A DNA stretch of 64,000 nucleotides. Source: VRUE01 sp044867925. Lineage in GTDB: Bacteria; Actinomycetota; Thermoleophilia; Solirubrobacterales; 70-9. Position numbers and translations under genes: made by a program. The notes below the pieces were generated by a model. The model worked only from the letters and a program-made list of their open reading frames with translations. It was not told the origin of the DNA and did no database searches. The DNA lies in assembly GCA_044867925.1 (NCBI GenBank), contig JBIOVV010000017.1, forward strand, positions 10,832 through 74,831, given 5' to 3'. This document shows, piece by piece, positions 1 to 8,448 of this stretch (position 1 is its first letter; the number at the start of each line of letters is the position of its first letter).

Positions 1-408
1 TCGCTTGGTGGTGCGACGAGCCAGCTTGAGGGCCGCCTCGACGGCATCACTGCCGTTACTGCCCATCCAGACGCGCTGCAGCGGCTCTCCGCACCTATTG
101 ACCAGCTCGGCTACGAACGCGGTGTTGGTCGGATTTGCGAGGATTCGGGTTGCGGTAGGCATTAGCTCGAGCTCGTCTGACACAGCGGCCAGAACTGCGG
201 GGTGGCGATGGCCAAGCAGGGTGACCCCGTAAGAGCCGAAGTCGAGAAGTCGTCGACCATCAGAAAGGACGACGGTCGCACCGTTACCCACTGCCTCGGT
301 CGCACCTCCCCCCAAGATCTTGGCGCTGAGAGCTGCCCCCGGAGAGACATGCCGCTCGATCGTCGCAAAGGCCGCCTTCGCGACGTCTCTATCCGCTGAT
401 GCGTCGAT
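1..408 (-). CDS. Class III PLP-dependent aminotransferase, 3' part outside window
   Basis: Reading leftward, this frame gives a protein resembling the N-terminal third of class III aminotransferases (acetylornithine/omega-amino type). It contains SDGRRLLDFGSYGV, then LLGHRHPAVLAAV, and then WMGSNGSDAVEAALKLAR, the segment that precedes the cofactor pocket. The catalytic lysine lies beyond the window. The enzyme would move an amino group to an aldehyde or ketone. It is the last visible gene of the leftward operon that includes an ACP, an acyl-AMP ligase and a thioester reductase, so a fatty aldehyde from the reductase is a plausible acceptor (inference). The start is unclear. After the in-frame stop at 418-420 there is no ATG, GTG or TTG until a TTG at 315, which would remove conserved N-terminal sequence. 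An ATC at 408 or a sequence error near the start are alternatives. Confidence 0.7.
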   Translation of the reverse strand, partial: MDASADRDVAKAAFATIERHVSPGAALSAKILGGGATEAVGNGATVVLSDGRRLLDFGSYGVTLLGHRHPAVLAAVSDELELMPTATRILANPTNTAFVAELVNRCGEPLQRVWMGSNGSDAVEAALKLARRTTKR

Positions 409-422
409 GGTTCGTCTTCAGA

Positions 423-866
423 TCAGCCAACGGCGGCGGTGCGCTCGATGCCGCGAAGCATCTCAGTGCAGTTCTCCTGCAGGGAACGCTGGGCCACGGG
501 GTTGAGCATGTCAGCCAGCATCGGAATGCCGATCTCGAACACGACCTTGAAGACCACCTTGGTGTGATCCGGTCCGACTTCCTCCAAGGTCCAATGACCG
601 TCAAAGTGCTCGAGGTCCCCTCGAAGCTGCTTAAAGGTCACCGTGTAGGCCTCTGGGTCCAGCTGCTCCTCCTCCTCCCACTCGAGGATTGATCCCTTGA
701 GCAGAACAGACCATGCGACGCGGCGTTGTCGCTCATTGTCGCGCTCAATGATTCGAACCCAGCGAACGGTCTCCATTGAGTCCTCATATCGCTCGACGTC
801 GAGAACCGTCTCCCATACCCGCTCTATGGGGGCCTGGATCTTCAGATCGATGCTTACCTCAGGCAT
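423..866 (-). CDS. SRPBCC (START/polyketide-cyclase-like) family protein
   Basis: A 147-residue protein if it starts at the ATG at 866; an upstream in-frame start at 893 would add nine residues. The sequence begins VSIDLKIQAPIERVWETV and continues with LDVERYEDSMETV and a beta-rich middle, the usual opening of the SRPBCC helix-grip fold. Proteins of this fold bind hydrophobic ligands in a cavity; some act as aromatase/cyclases and others as lipid carriers. The ligand cannot be read from sequence. The start at 866 overlaps the stop of the upstream reductase by a few bases, so the two are translationally coupled within the acyl-ACP operon. A role in handling a lipid-like intermediate is inferred from context only. 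Confidence 0.75.
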   Translation of the reverse strand: MPEVSIDLKIQAPIERVWETVLDVERYEDSMETVRWVRIIERDNERQRRVAWSVLLKGSILEWEEEEQLDPEAYTVTFKQLRGDLEHFDGHWTLEEVGPDHTKVVFKVVFEIGIPMLADMLNPVAQRSLQENCTEMLRGIERTAAVG

Positions 867-1944
867 TGACCGCCTGCCCTCCAGTCGCCTCAATTGCCGT
901 CGCTGCGTTGTTGCTCCAAGGCCGCGGCGTGCGCATGGCGATCCGAGGATTTACCTTCGCCCAGTACCGAGTCGACACCTCCAAGCACGGCAAGATGTCG
1001 GTGACCGTGTAGTCAGGCTGAAGTGGTTTCGTCAGAGCGAGGTAGGGCTCGAAGCTCCCAAGTAGGTCCAAGATGAGCAGCTGCCGGGGGGTTAGGTTGG
1101 CCTGTGCGAACGGTCGAAAGAATCGGTCCCAGGTCTCTAGAGGGATAAGGGGAAGTTTCTCCAGCGGCCGCCGATCGTGCTCTTGTCGCCATTGATTGAG
1201 CGCGCTAACGACAGCGTCGATCGCTTCTCCGACCTTGGGCGCAGAGGAGCCAGCGGCGATCGTCAACGGAGAGCTCTCGCTCGTCTCTTGTCCGGTAGTC
1301 AGGTCAGCGAGCAGTCGGCAGAGCGCATCGACCGGAATCGCGTCAAAGCGAGCATCGGGATCGGCAATCACGGCAGGCACGGTCCCAACCGTGATCCCAC
1401 GAATCAGCGTGTACATGCCTGAGAAGCGCGATGCGCGGCCGTCGCTTCGCCGACCGACTATGAGCGGGGGTCGCACTACCGTCAGTCGGGAAAAGGTCTC
1501 GCGCGCGACGCGCTCCGCGTGCGCCTTCGACCACTCGTAGGTGTTGCGGTAGTCGTCCAAGCTGCTCGATTCGACGTCGTCCCGTAATCCGAGCGCGTAG
1601 GCGGTTGATACGTGGATCATGTGAGTTTGGTCTGAGACCAGTGGCCGAAGAGCTCGCACGCTGGCGACGTTGGCGGTCTCGGCCTCCTCCGGACTCATAG
1701 TCCAGCGAGTGTTCGCAGCCGCGTGGACGATTGCGTCCCAGGGGCGGCACAGTCGCTCTGGCGGTGGCTCGACGCCCATGTCCCAGGCCACGATGCCCGG
1801 CTCGCCTGGCGCCCCGCGGCGACTGACCCCGACCACCTGGACGGTGCCGCGTAATCTCAGCTGATCTACCAGCTCATGCCCGACCAGGCCGGTTGCGCCT
1901 GTGACCAGAACGGCAGGCTGATTCGCCTTGGTGTCCGCGCTCAT
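859..1944 (-). CDS. NAD(P)-dependent reductase, thioester-reductase-like extended SDR
   Basis: A 361-residue extended short-chain dehydrogenase. The Rossmann glycine motif TGATGLVG is at residues 15-22. The catalytic Tyr-x3-Lys is Y136/K140 (YEWSK), with a Ser-Thr pair near 113. The closest family appears to be NAD_binding_4/thioester reductases, which release carrier-bound acyl groups as aldehydes or alcohols. The gene lies between the acyl-AMP ligase (overlap at 1941-1944) and the SRPBCC protein, two genes away from the ACP, which fits reductive release of an ACP-bound acyl chain. That role is inference. A sugar-nucleotide epimerase function is less likely because no sugar genes are nearby. 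The start at 1944 is supported by the four-base overlap with the preceding stop. Confidence 0.8.
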   Translation of the reverse strand: MSADTKANQPAVLVTGATGLVGHELVDQLRLRGTVQVVGVSRRGAPGEPGIVAWDMGVEPPPERLCRPWDAIVHAAANTRWTMSPEEAETANVASVRALRPLVSDQTHMIHVSTAYALGLRDDVESSSLDDYRNTYEWSKAHAERVARETFSRLTVVRPPLIVGRRSDGRASRFSGMYTLIRGITVGTVPAVIADPDARFDAIPVDALCRLLADLTTGQETSESSPLTIAAGSSAPKVGEAIDAVVSALNQWRQEHDRRPLEKLPLIPLETWDRFFRPFAQANLTPRQLLILDLLGSFEPYLALTKPLQPDYTVTDILPCLEVSTRYWAKVNPRIAMRTPRPWSNNAATAIEATGGQAVNA

Positions 1945-3743
1945 ACCGCCTCAAGAGCTTGAGGGAGTGACGGAGATCGCCATTCCTCAACGACCTCGAG
2001 CTCACCAGCGAGAAGAAGCGAGCGGCACAGGCTGCGCTGGATCTTGCCGCTTGTGGTCCTGGGGACCGAGCCCTTCTGGCACGCTGCGACAAGTCCCAAC
2101 GGCAACTCCAGCTCGTCCGCAACCTTGTCTCTGACCGCTGCGATCGTCTCTTGCAGGGCATCGGTGTCGGTGCTGGTCGACTCAATCACAAGCGCCACAG
2201 CGGACTCGGCTTCGCCAAGCTGCAGTTCGAACGCCGCGCTGGAGTGGGGAAGCAGCTGCGATCCGACCGACTCGGCTAGCGACTCAATGTCGTGCGGGTG
2301 ATAGTTGCGACCCCGAACAATGATCAGGTCACTCAGCCTCCCGAGGACGAAAAGCTCGCCGGAATGGAACGTTCCTAGGTCTCCCGTACGAAGAAAGCGG
2401 TCCCCATTGCTTGCGCCGGCTAGAGGTGCCTCGAAGACGCGACCGACCTCGCTGTCGCCGCCCCAGTAGCCGTTGGCGACGCTGGGACCGGTAACCCAAA
2501 TCTCTCCGATCTCGCCGGGTGGGACCGGGACTTCAGTGTTGGGGTTGACGATCTCAACGCGGTGGCGGGAGTCTGAAGAGCCACAGCCAACTAGCAACGG
2601 ATCGGTGGACTCGTCGCTGGGGATGGCTCGGTTTTCGAGCAGCTGGTCGCCTTCAAAGCGGACCGTTGCCGGCTCCGTTGACTTCGCCGGCGCCGTGACC
2701 ATCAGCGTCGCCTCGGCGAGTCCATAGACCGGAAAGAACGCCTCGGATCGGAAGCCATAAGGGCCAAACCTCTCAGCAAAGCGGGACATCGTCTCAGCGC
2801 GAATCGGTTCGGCGCCATTGAAGGCGATCTCCCAGAGGGAGAGATCCAGGCTCTCACAGTCCTCGTCGGAGATGCGCTGGGTGCACATGTCGTACGAGAA
2901 GTTTGGGCCACCGCTCGCGGTCGCGCCGTACCGGCTGACGCCCTGCAGCCATCGAATGGGACGCTTCACCACGGCGAGGGGGGATGCCAGGACTGATGCG
3001 GCTCGCTGGGGATCACGCACCCGTATTGCCTCGCTGGCGTAAATCGCACTGAAGTACACAGGCTGGAGGATGGCCCCAATCAAGCCCATGTCGTGAAAAG
3101 GCGGGATCCAATTGAAGCCGAGACTTAGCGCCGGATCGTGATCGAACTCAGTCGCGATGAATCGAGAGTTGTCAAGCAGGTTGGCATGGGTGAGCTTGAC
3201 TCCTCGTGGATCGGCAGTAGAGCCAGACGTGTACTGCAAGAAAGCCACATCACTGGGCTCAGGACTTGCGATCACCGATGTATCCGCGCTCGGGGAGCAC
3301 GTATCGGCCGTCAGCCACCGGGCCTTCATTAGCGCATGCTCCTCAGGGATCAGGGCACGAGCTGCATCGACGAACGGGGTCGTGGTGATGACGGTCGAGA
3401 CGCCAGCGCTGTCAGCGATTCTCAGCAGGCGGCCGAGAGTCCGCTCCAGCCTCCGCGGATCAGGGGGCGGTGCTGATACCCCGATCACTCCAGCGTAGAA
3501 GCAGCCGAAGATCGTGGCTACGTAATCGAGTCCCGGTGGCAACAAAAGGAGTGCCCGATCCCCCGGTTGAGAAGCCTCGAGCAGATCGTGGGCAACTCCG
3601 AGCGCTCGTTCGTGCAGTTCTCTGAAGGTGATCTTGTGCTCCAGTTCTTCATCATCGAGATAGATGAACGAGAGGAACTCTGGCCCCGCATCGGCGGTGA
3701 CCACAAGGGGCTCCACGAAGCTTCTATAGCTATGTTGATTCAC
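1941..3743 (-). CDS. Fatty acyl-AMP ligase (FAAL-type adenylation enzyme)
   Basis: A 600-residue ANL-superfamily enzyme. The P-loop YTSGSTADPRG is at about residues 171-181. NWIPPFHDMGLIGAILQPVY and the later SGGPNFSYDMC stretch are characteristic of FAALs rather than acyl-CoA ligases. The C-terminal part has RTGDLG, then GRLSDLIIVRGRNYHPHDIE and the C-terminal lysine region RTTSGKIQR. FAALs activate a fatty acid as acyl-adenylate and load it onto the phosphopantetheine arm of an ACP instead of making acyl-CoA. The dedicated ACP gene is immediately upstream in the same orientation (8-base gap). In mycobacteria FAALs feed lipid synthases whose products leave through MmpL and DrrAB-type exporters; both transporter types occur within 9 kb here. 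Confidence 0.9.
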   Translation of the reverse strand: MNQHSYRSFVEPLVVTADAGPEFLSFIYLDDEELEHKITFRELHERALGVAHDLLEASQPGDRALLLLPPGLDYVATIFGCFYAGVIGVSAPPPDPRRLERTLGRLLRIADSAGVSTVITTTPFVDAARALIPEEHALMKARWLTADTCSPSADTSVIASPEPSDVAFLQYTSGSTADPRGVKLTHANLLDNSRFIATEFDHDPALSLGFNWIPPFHDMGLIGAILQPVYFSAIYASEAIRVRDPQRAASVLASPLAVVKRPIRWLQGVSRYGATASGGPNFSYDMCTQRISDEDCESLDLSLWEIAFNGAEPIRAETMSRFAERFGPYGFRSEAFFPVYGLAEATLMVTAPAKSTEPATVRFEGDQLLENRAIPSDESTDPLLVGCGSSDSRHRVEIVNPNTEVPVPPGEIGEIWVTGPSVANGYWGGDSEVGRVFEAPLAGASNGDRFLRTGDLGTFHSGELFVLGRLSDLIIVRGRNYHPHDIESLAESVGSQLLPHSSAAFELQLGEAESAVALVIESTSTDTDALQETIAAVRDKVADELELPLGLVAACQKGSVPRTTSGKIQRSLCRSLLLAGELEVVEEWRSPSLPQALEAV

Positions 3744-3751
3744 CGGATCTC

Positions 3752-4036
3752 CTAGTCGGGGGGCATTCGGGCTTGGGCTTCGCTCACGACGCGCTCAAGG
3801 TCGGCGACCTGAGTGATTCCTTCGACCACTGTGATGTCGAGAGGAGGTAGATCAAGCGAGTCCTCAAGCGCAACCACCAGCTCGACGAGGCCAAGTGAGT
3901 CGAAGCCAAGCTCTGCGACCAGCTTAGTGTCCGGCTTCAGCTCGGTCACTGCCGCAGGCGACATCTCCTTGACTACCTCTAGAACCAGATCGGCGACGTC
4001 GGTCGCTGATGCATTTTCGCTCGTACCTGAACCCAT
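3752..4036 (-). CDS. Acyl carrier protein
   Basis: A 94-residue ACP starting at the ATG at 4036, preceded by an AAGGG ribosome site. The phosphopantetheine attachment motif is FDSLGLVEL with Ser47 in the DSL triad, preceded by VAELG as in typical carrier proteins. The protein is acidic. It is the first gene of the leftward operon ACP, FAAL, reductase, SRPBCC, aminotransferase, so it is probably the carrier loaded by the FAAL and unloaded by the reductase. The same frame can be extended upstream to 4378, but that extension is basic and composition-poor and has no carrier features, so I reject it. It is distinct from a housekeeping AcpP because no other fatty acid synthase genes are nearby. Confidence 0.9.
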   Translation of the reverse strand: MGSGTSENASATDVADLVLEVVKEMSPAAVTELKPDTKLVAELGFDSLGLVELVVALEDSLDLPPLDITVVEGITQVADLERVVSEAQARMPPD

Positions 4037-4207
4037 GTTCCCTTTGATAACACCTTTGCCCGGATATCGGAAAAACTCCAAGTAGAACGCTCGCTGTTTG
4101 ACAGGTGGCAGTTCTCTTTGGTTCCGTCTTGCGCAACGTGCCGCGAACGAAGGCGCAATCGATTTCGCTGACGTAGCTCGCAGATCCCCAAACCGAAGGA
4201 CGCACCC

Positions 4208-5152
4208 ATGGAGAGAACGATGCAAGGACACCCAAGTGACGGCTCGACCGCGGTCGGGATCAGCGGGGTGCTCAACGCGGTACGGACCTACATGTCGACG
4301 CGCTTCTTGATCGTCTCTCAGGGGGGCACCGTCTTTTCGGCGTTTGTGTGCTGCTATCTCCTCTACGGCCAAGCCCATGGCGAGCAGGTGTTTGGCTGGG
4401 CAACGGTGGTCGGCGGGATTTCAGCCGTCTTGCTGGCCTTGGTTCGTCGGCTTATTGATGATGTCGAGGACCTGCGCAACGACGTACGCATCGGTCGGAT
4501 CAAATCCGACGATGGGGGTCGTCGTCATTTGCGCGGCTTGATCTTGGGTGCGGTGACGGTCACCGCAGTGGTCGGCGCCCTAAACGCAACCTGCAGCCTG
4601 GGACTGCTTGTCGTCAGCGTGGGGATTGCTGTCTGGTTTGCGGTGGCAACCTTGTTGAAGCACACGCCTCCGGCGCAAGCATCGCAGGCGGTGTTCTACG
4701 CAGTCAACGAGACTTGCCCCGTCGCTGGTCTTCTGTATCCCTACGCGATTTGGCACGAGGTGTCCGGTGCGAGCCTTCCGACTATGGCCGTCGTCGCAAC
4801 CGTCGGGCTTTTCTGGACGGTTTGGGAGTTCTGGATGTTCACGAGGAAGGTAGGCGTCGAGGGTTGGCCGCCATGGTTCCTGAGCATGGGCAAAACGAGA
4901 GCCGCCTTGATTTTCTTCTTGGCTCTCGCAGCGGTCTTCAGCGCTCTGGTTGGGCACTACGCAGATCTGCCTCTGGCCTATTCGATCTACGGCGTTGGCC
5001 TCTCGATCGTCTTTGCGGTGATCATCCTGCGTTGGTGGTCTCGGCTGCCAGCGCAAGAACCCCATCGCGTGACGGGCTCGTGGGGCGGTGTGAGCTTTGC
5101 TGTAGGGGTGGAGGCCGGTGTGTTGATTGGGATCTTGCTTGCTTCGCTCTGA
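4208..5152 (+). CDS. UbiA-like polytopic membrane protein (putative prenyltransferase)
   Basis: A 314-residue protein with about eight or nine hydrophobic segments, starting at the ATG at 4208 behind GAAGGA. The loop after the second helix reads RRLIDDVEDLRNDVRIG, with Asp84, Asp85, Asp88 and Asp92; this resembles the Asp-rich first motif of UbiA prenyltransferases. A second loop, EFWMFTRKVG followed by YS-like spacing, resembles the second motif region of divergent actinobacterial UbiA proteins. UbiA enzymes transfer a prenyl chain to an aromatic or lipid acceptor in the membrane. Classical NDxxDxxxD is not exact, so function is tentative. It is divergent from the ACP operon, sharing a 171-base intergenic region, which suggests joint regulation. 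Confidence 0.5.
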   Translation: MERTMQGHPSDGSTAVGISGVLNAVRTYMSTRFLIVSQGGTVFSAFVCCYLLYGQAHGEQVFGWATVVGGISAVLLALVRRLIDDVEDLRNDVRIGRIKSDDGGRRHLRGLILGAVTVTAVVGALNATCSLGLLVVSVGIAVWFAVATLLKHTPPAQASQAVFYAVNETCPVAGLLYPYAIWHEVSGASLPTMAVVATVGLFWTVWEFWMFTRKVGVEGWPPWFLSMGKTRAALIFFLALAAVFSALVGHYADLPLAYSIYGVGLSIVFAVIILRWWSRLPAQEPHRVTGSWGGVSFAVGVEAGVLIGILLASL

Positions 5153-5193
5153 GCCCCCGAAGGCGACCCTAGGTTGAAGCCTTGGCCCTACCG

Positions 5194-5961
5194 CTACTGA
5201 AAGCCGACCTTGGTGTCATCGAGTCGGAAGCGCCACGATGCCACCAGGGCCGATAGCAGCGAAAAGCCAAGCAGAAAGAGAATCGGCTCAACTACGGTTG
5301 CGCCCTCCCCAATGATCGCGTTCTTGTACCCCTGCATTGCCCAGTAGCTTGGCACTGCTGGGGAAATATGCTGAGCCCAAGTTGGCAGGAGGGTATAAGG
5401 AACCAAAGCACCGGCAAAGCCAGCCAGAAGCAGGGTGCCGATATTCACCACTGCGTTCGCCTGAATGAAGCTCTTACATAGCGCTGTCACCGCGAGGCCG
5501 GTCGTGACTAGAAAGAGGGCAAAGGCGGCTGCAACCGCACATAGTGCAAGCAGCGATCCGTTGATATGTAGGCCCATCAGAAGCCCGCCGAGCCCAAATA
5601 GAAGAACGAACTGCGCAACCGCTTGCAGCAGAGGGGCGACCATCTTGCCAATCATGATCTCGCTGGTTTCCGCTCGGCTCGCTCGGAGGCGCTCCCACGT
5701 GTTCCAGCCATGTTCGCGGTAGAAGCCGAGACTGACGTTCCCAACTAGGAAGAATCCAAAGGTTACGGCCATTCCCGGGATTACCTGCTCAGCTCCTGTC
5801 GCTTCATGGAGGCCTTCCACGGTCAGCGCCAGCTTGAACGCTGGTTGCAAGAAGGGCATCAGAACGAACGGCATGACGATGAGCAGCATCACTGGGAAGA
5901 AGTCCGTACGTAGGGCCTTGAGATCTCGCTTGGCGATCGCAGCTATGCGCGCAAAGCTCAC
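5194..5961 (-). CDS. ABC-2 type transporter permease
   Basis: A 255-residue protein with about six hydrophobic helices. The N-terminus AKRDLKALRTDFFPVMLLIVMP is typical of ABC-2 permeases, which export drugs, lipids or polysaccharides in partnership with a separate ATPase. The initiation codon overlaps the stop of the ATPase gene (5958-5961), so the two subunits are co-translated. The arrangement resembles DrrA/DrrB in doxorubicin export and mycobacterial PDIM transport. The substrate is unknown; export of the product of the neighbouring acyl-ACP operon is a contextual guess. The gene converges on the UbiA-like gene with only 41 bases between the two stops. Confidence 0.8.
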   Translation of the reverse strand: MSFARIAAIAKRDLKALRTDFFPVMLLIVMPFVLMPFLQPAFKLALTVEGLHEATGAEQVIPGMAVTFGFFLVGNVSLGFYREHGWNTWERLRASRAETSEIMIGKMVAPLLQAVAQFVLLFGLGGLLMGLHINGSLLALCAVAAAFALFLVTTGLAVTALCKSFIQANAVVNIGTLLLAGFAGALVPYTLLPTWAQHISPAVPSYWAMQGYKNAIIGEGATVVEPILFLLGFSLLSALVASWRFRLDDTKVGFQ

Positions 5962-6884
5962 GGCGTGTCTCCCTCGTGAGCGGGATCAGAGGTGACCGCG
6001 AGAAAGACGCTCTCCAGGCTTGGTTGGCGTAGCTTGATCTCGCGCAACTGGCTACCGGCGCCATCTAGCCGTCGCAGCAAGCTGGCCGCGGTGATGGCGG
6101 GAGAGTCTTCGGCCGGCACTCGGAGCGTGTCGGCGCCAACTGGAGTGGTCCCTTCGGGCAGATCGAGCTCGGGAGGCGCATCACTGAAACGTAGTTCGAC
6201 CGAGGATCCCCCCAAAGCACCGATGAGGTGGGGTATGGAGCCAGAAGCGGCGATGCCTCCGTTTACAAGGATGGCCACCCTGGATGCTTCGAGCTCTTCA
6301 ACCTCATGCAGATAGTGGGTTGAATAGACGACCGCTGAACCCTCCTCTGCGAGGGATCGTATGAGGTCAAGGAGTTGATTACGGGTCTGGACGTCGACGC
6401 CGGCGGTGGGCTCATCGAGCAATAGAAGAGGTGGGGAGTGCAGCACGATCATCGCTGTGTGCAATCGTCGTGCCTCGCCGCCCGAGAGACTCCTGCCCTT
6501 TCGGCCAAGGAGGCCCGTCAGTGAGAACGCCTCGGCAACCTCCTCTATGCGAGTACGAAGGCGTTGTCGGCGCAGGCCGTTGAGTTCGCCAAAGAATCGC
6601 AGGTTGTCTCGCACCGACATCGTCGGATATATGCCCACCTCCTGAGGGGCGAAGCCAATCTGGCGCTGAGCAATATGCGGCTGATCCGTTACCTCTGTGC
6701 CGTCGATCCACAGTTGGCCTTGATCGGGCCTGCGCAGGCCAGCAACGATCGACACCAGCGTGGTCTTTCCTGCTCCATTTGGTCCAAGCAGAGCGACGAT
6801 GCTCCCGCGGTCAACCTCGAGGTCGACGCCCGAGAGAGCCCGAACGGTGCCGTAGTTCTTGTGCACGTTTCTTATGCGAAGCAT
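5958..6884 (-). CDS. ABC transporter ATP-binding protein (DrrA-type)
   Basis: A 308-residue ATPase. Walker A is GPNGAGKT at residues 34-41, the signature LSGGE is at 133-137, and Walker B LLLLDEPT lies near 153-160 followed by AGVD. A C-terminal extension of about 90 residues resembles the regulatory tail of DrrA/NatA-like exporters. It powers the permease encoded directly downstream with a four-base overlap. No substrate-binding protein gene is nearby, which fits an exporter. Its role in the lipid-type cluster is inferred from position between the ACP operon and the MMPL transporter. Confidence 0.9.
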   Translation of the reverse strand: MLRIRNVHKNYGTVRALSGVDLEVDRGSIVALLGPNGAGKTTLVSIVAGLRRPDQGQLWIDGTEVTDQPHIAQRQIGFAPQEVGIYPTMSVRDNLRFFGELNGLRRQRLRTRIEEVAEAFSLTGLLGRKGRSLSGGEARRLHTAMIVLHSPPLLLLDEPTAGVDVQTRNQLLDLIRSLAEEGSAVVYSTHYLHEVEELEASRVAILVNGGIAASGSIPHLIGALGGSSVELRFSDAPPELDLPEGTTPVGADTLRVPAEDSPAITAASLLRRLDGAGSQLREIKLRQPSLESVFLAVTSDPAHEGDTP

Positions 6885-7089
6885 TTAGATCGTCAAGCTG
6901 ACGAGATAGGTGCCGGTAGGAATCGCCGCGACCCCATTGCGGCAAGCTTCAAGGCTTCTTGGTGTGGGCGAGAAAGTCAAAACGCTATAGCGGGCTGCCT
7001 TCCTGCTTTTGTAGGAAGTGCCCCGAGCCGTCTAGCGTGCATCAAGCAATGACCGGGGTGAATCTGGCGCTTGAACGACGCGGTGAACG

Positions 7090-8448
7090 ATGACCCTGGC
7101 TGAAACGGATCTCTTTCACTTCCTGCTCGCTGCGAGTGTCCTGCTGTCTTTGGCGTACGCGACGGGGGGGCTCTTCGCGAAGTGGCGTCAGCCTCGCGTG
7201 ATCGGTGAGATTCTGGGCGGACTTCTCCTCGGCCCGACTGTCCTTGGTGCACTGGCCCCGGGATTGCAGGCCGAGCTAATTCCATCGGATGGCCCGTCGG
7301 CCGCGGCTCTTGGGGCTCTTTACCAGCTCGGCCTTATTTGGCTGATGTTTGCTGCGGGTACGGAGCTTCGTGTGCTTCCAGCGGGTCGCGAGAGACGTGT
7401 GGCGGTATCTGTTGCTGTCCTGGGAATGGCTCTGCCATTTGCTCTTGGGATAGTGGTCTTTACGACACTGCAGCCAACTGATCTTGCCGGCCCTGCGAAC
7501 GACGTAGCCGCGCTGGGGCTCATCTTTACCGCCGCTCTAGCCGTGACAAGCATCCCGGTTATCTCGCGAATCATGATGGATTTGGGTCTGCTGTCGACTT
7601 CCTTTGCTCGCATAGTTTTGGGGGCCGCTGTCATCGAGGATGTGGTTCTCTTCGGTGTGCTGGGGATCGCTGTTGGACTTACCCAGACCTCGGCAGAGAG
7701 CTCAGGCCTCGTTTCGCTACTTGGTATAGAGGCTGGGTCAATAGCGGGCGCCATCTATTACGGAGCGGTGGTGACGGTGGCTCTGGGAAGTGCGATCGCG
7801 CTGTCGCGTTGGAGATCCCGTCCCAACTCCATCCTGAACCGCGTCTGCGGGGACCTCACGCTCCAGCTCTTGTTTATTTTCATAGTCGTCTCCTGCGTTT
7901 TGCTTCTCAGCGCCCCTCCGCTGTTCGGCGGACTAGTCGCGGGGCTAGTGGTGGGTAGTGGACGAGAGACCGAGGCGACGGAACGCATTAAGGCTTTTGG
8001 ACTGGCCTTCTTTGTGCCGCTCTACTTCGCTCTCGTTGGCTTCCGCCTGGACCTCAACGTGCTGGATCCGGGGTTCTTCCTCGTCTTCTTTCTCTTCGCA
8101 TGCCTAGTAAAGGGTGGTGCTGTCTACCTAGGCGGTCGTATTGCGAGCGTGAGTCCGCATCGGGCTAAGGATTTTGCGATCGCCATGAACGCGCGGGGGG
8201 GTCCAGGGATAGTCTTGGCGACCGTCGCGCTCGATGCCAACATCATTGATGATGGCTTCTACGCGTCGCTGGTCATGCTTGCCATTCTCAGTTCGCTTTT
8301 TGCGGGCTGGTGGCTGGAGCGCAGGGTTGGAAGGGAGGGCGGCGCTCAGGCCTTGGATCTAGGCTGGGGTGAACGAGGACTTCTCAATGGCCAAGCAAAA
8401 GAGATCAAGCCCAGCGAGATCGAGACGCCAAGCGCAGTTGGCCCATGA
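7090..8448 (+). CDS. Cation:proton antiporter (CPA2 family)
   Basis: A 452-residue membrane protein with about twelve hydrophobic helices. The N-terminal region WRQPRVIGEILGGLLLGPTVLG is the conserved first-helix motif of CPA2 (KefB/NapA-like) antiporters, and ARGGPGIVLATVALDA near the C-terminal end of the membrane domain is also typical. No RCK/TrkA-N domain follows; the protein stops after a short hydrophilic tail. It probably exchanges Na+ or K+ for H+ across the cytoplasmic membrane. The stop overlaps the start of the amine oxidase gene (8445-8448), so the two are translationally coupled, an unusual pairing. It is transcribed away from the ABC exporter genes. Confidence 0.85.
   Translation: MTLAETDLFHFLLAASVLLSLAYATGGLFAKWRQPRVIGEILGGLLLGPTVLGALAPGLQAELIPSDGPSAAALGALYQLGLIWLMFAAGTELRVLPAGRERRVAVSVAVLGMALPFALGIVVFTTLQPTDLAGPANDVAALGLIFTAALAVTSIPVISRIMMDLGLLSTSFARIVLGAAVIEDVVLFGVLGIAVGLTQTSAESSGLVSLLGIEAGSIAGAIYYGAVVTVALGSAIALSRWRSRPNSILNRVCGDLTLQLLFIFIVVSCVLLLSAPPLFGGLVAGLVVGSGRETEATERIKAFGLAFFVPLYFALVGFRLDLNVLDPGFFLVFFLFACLVKGGAVYLGGRIASVSPHRAKDFAIAMNARGGPGIVLATVALDANIIDDGFYASLVMLAILSSLFAGWWLERRVGREGGAQALDLGWGERGLLNGQAKEIKPSEIETPSAVGP

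Noticed and set aside
4037..4378. Extension of the ACP frame to give a 208-residue protein
   Set aside because: The upstream part has no carrier-protein similarity, and AAGGG precedes the ATG at 4036.
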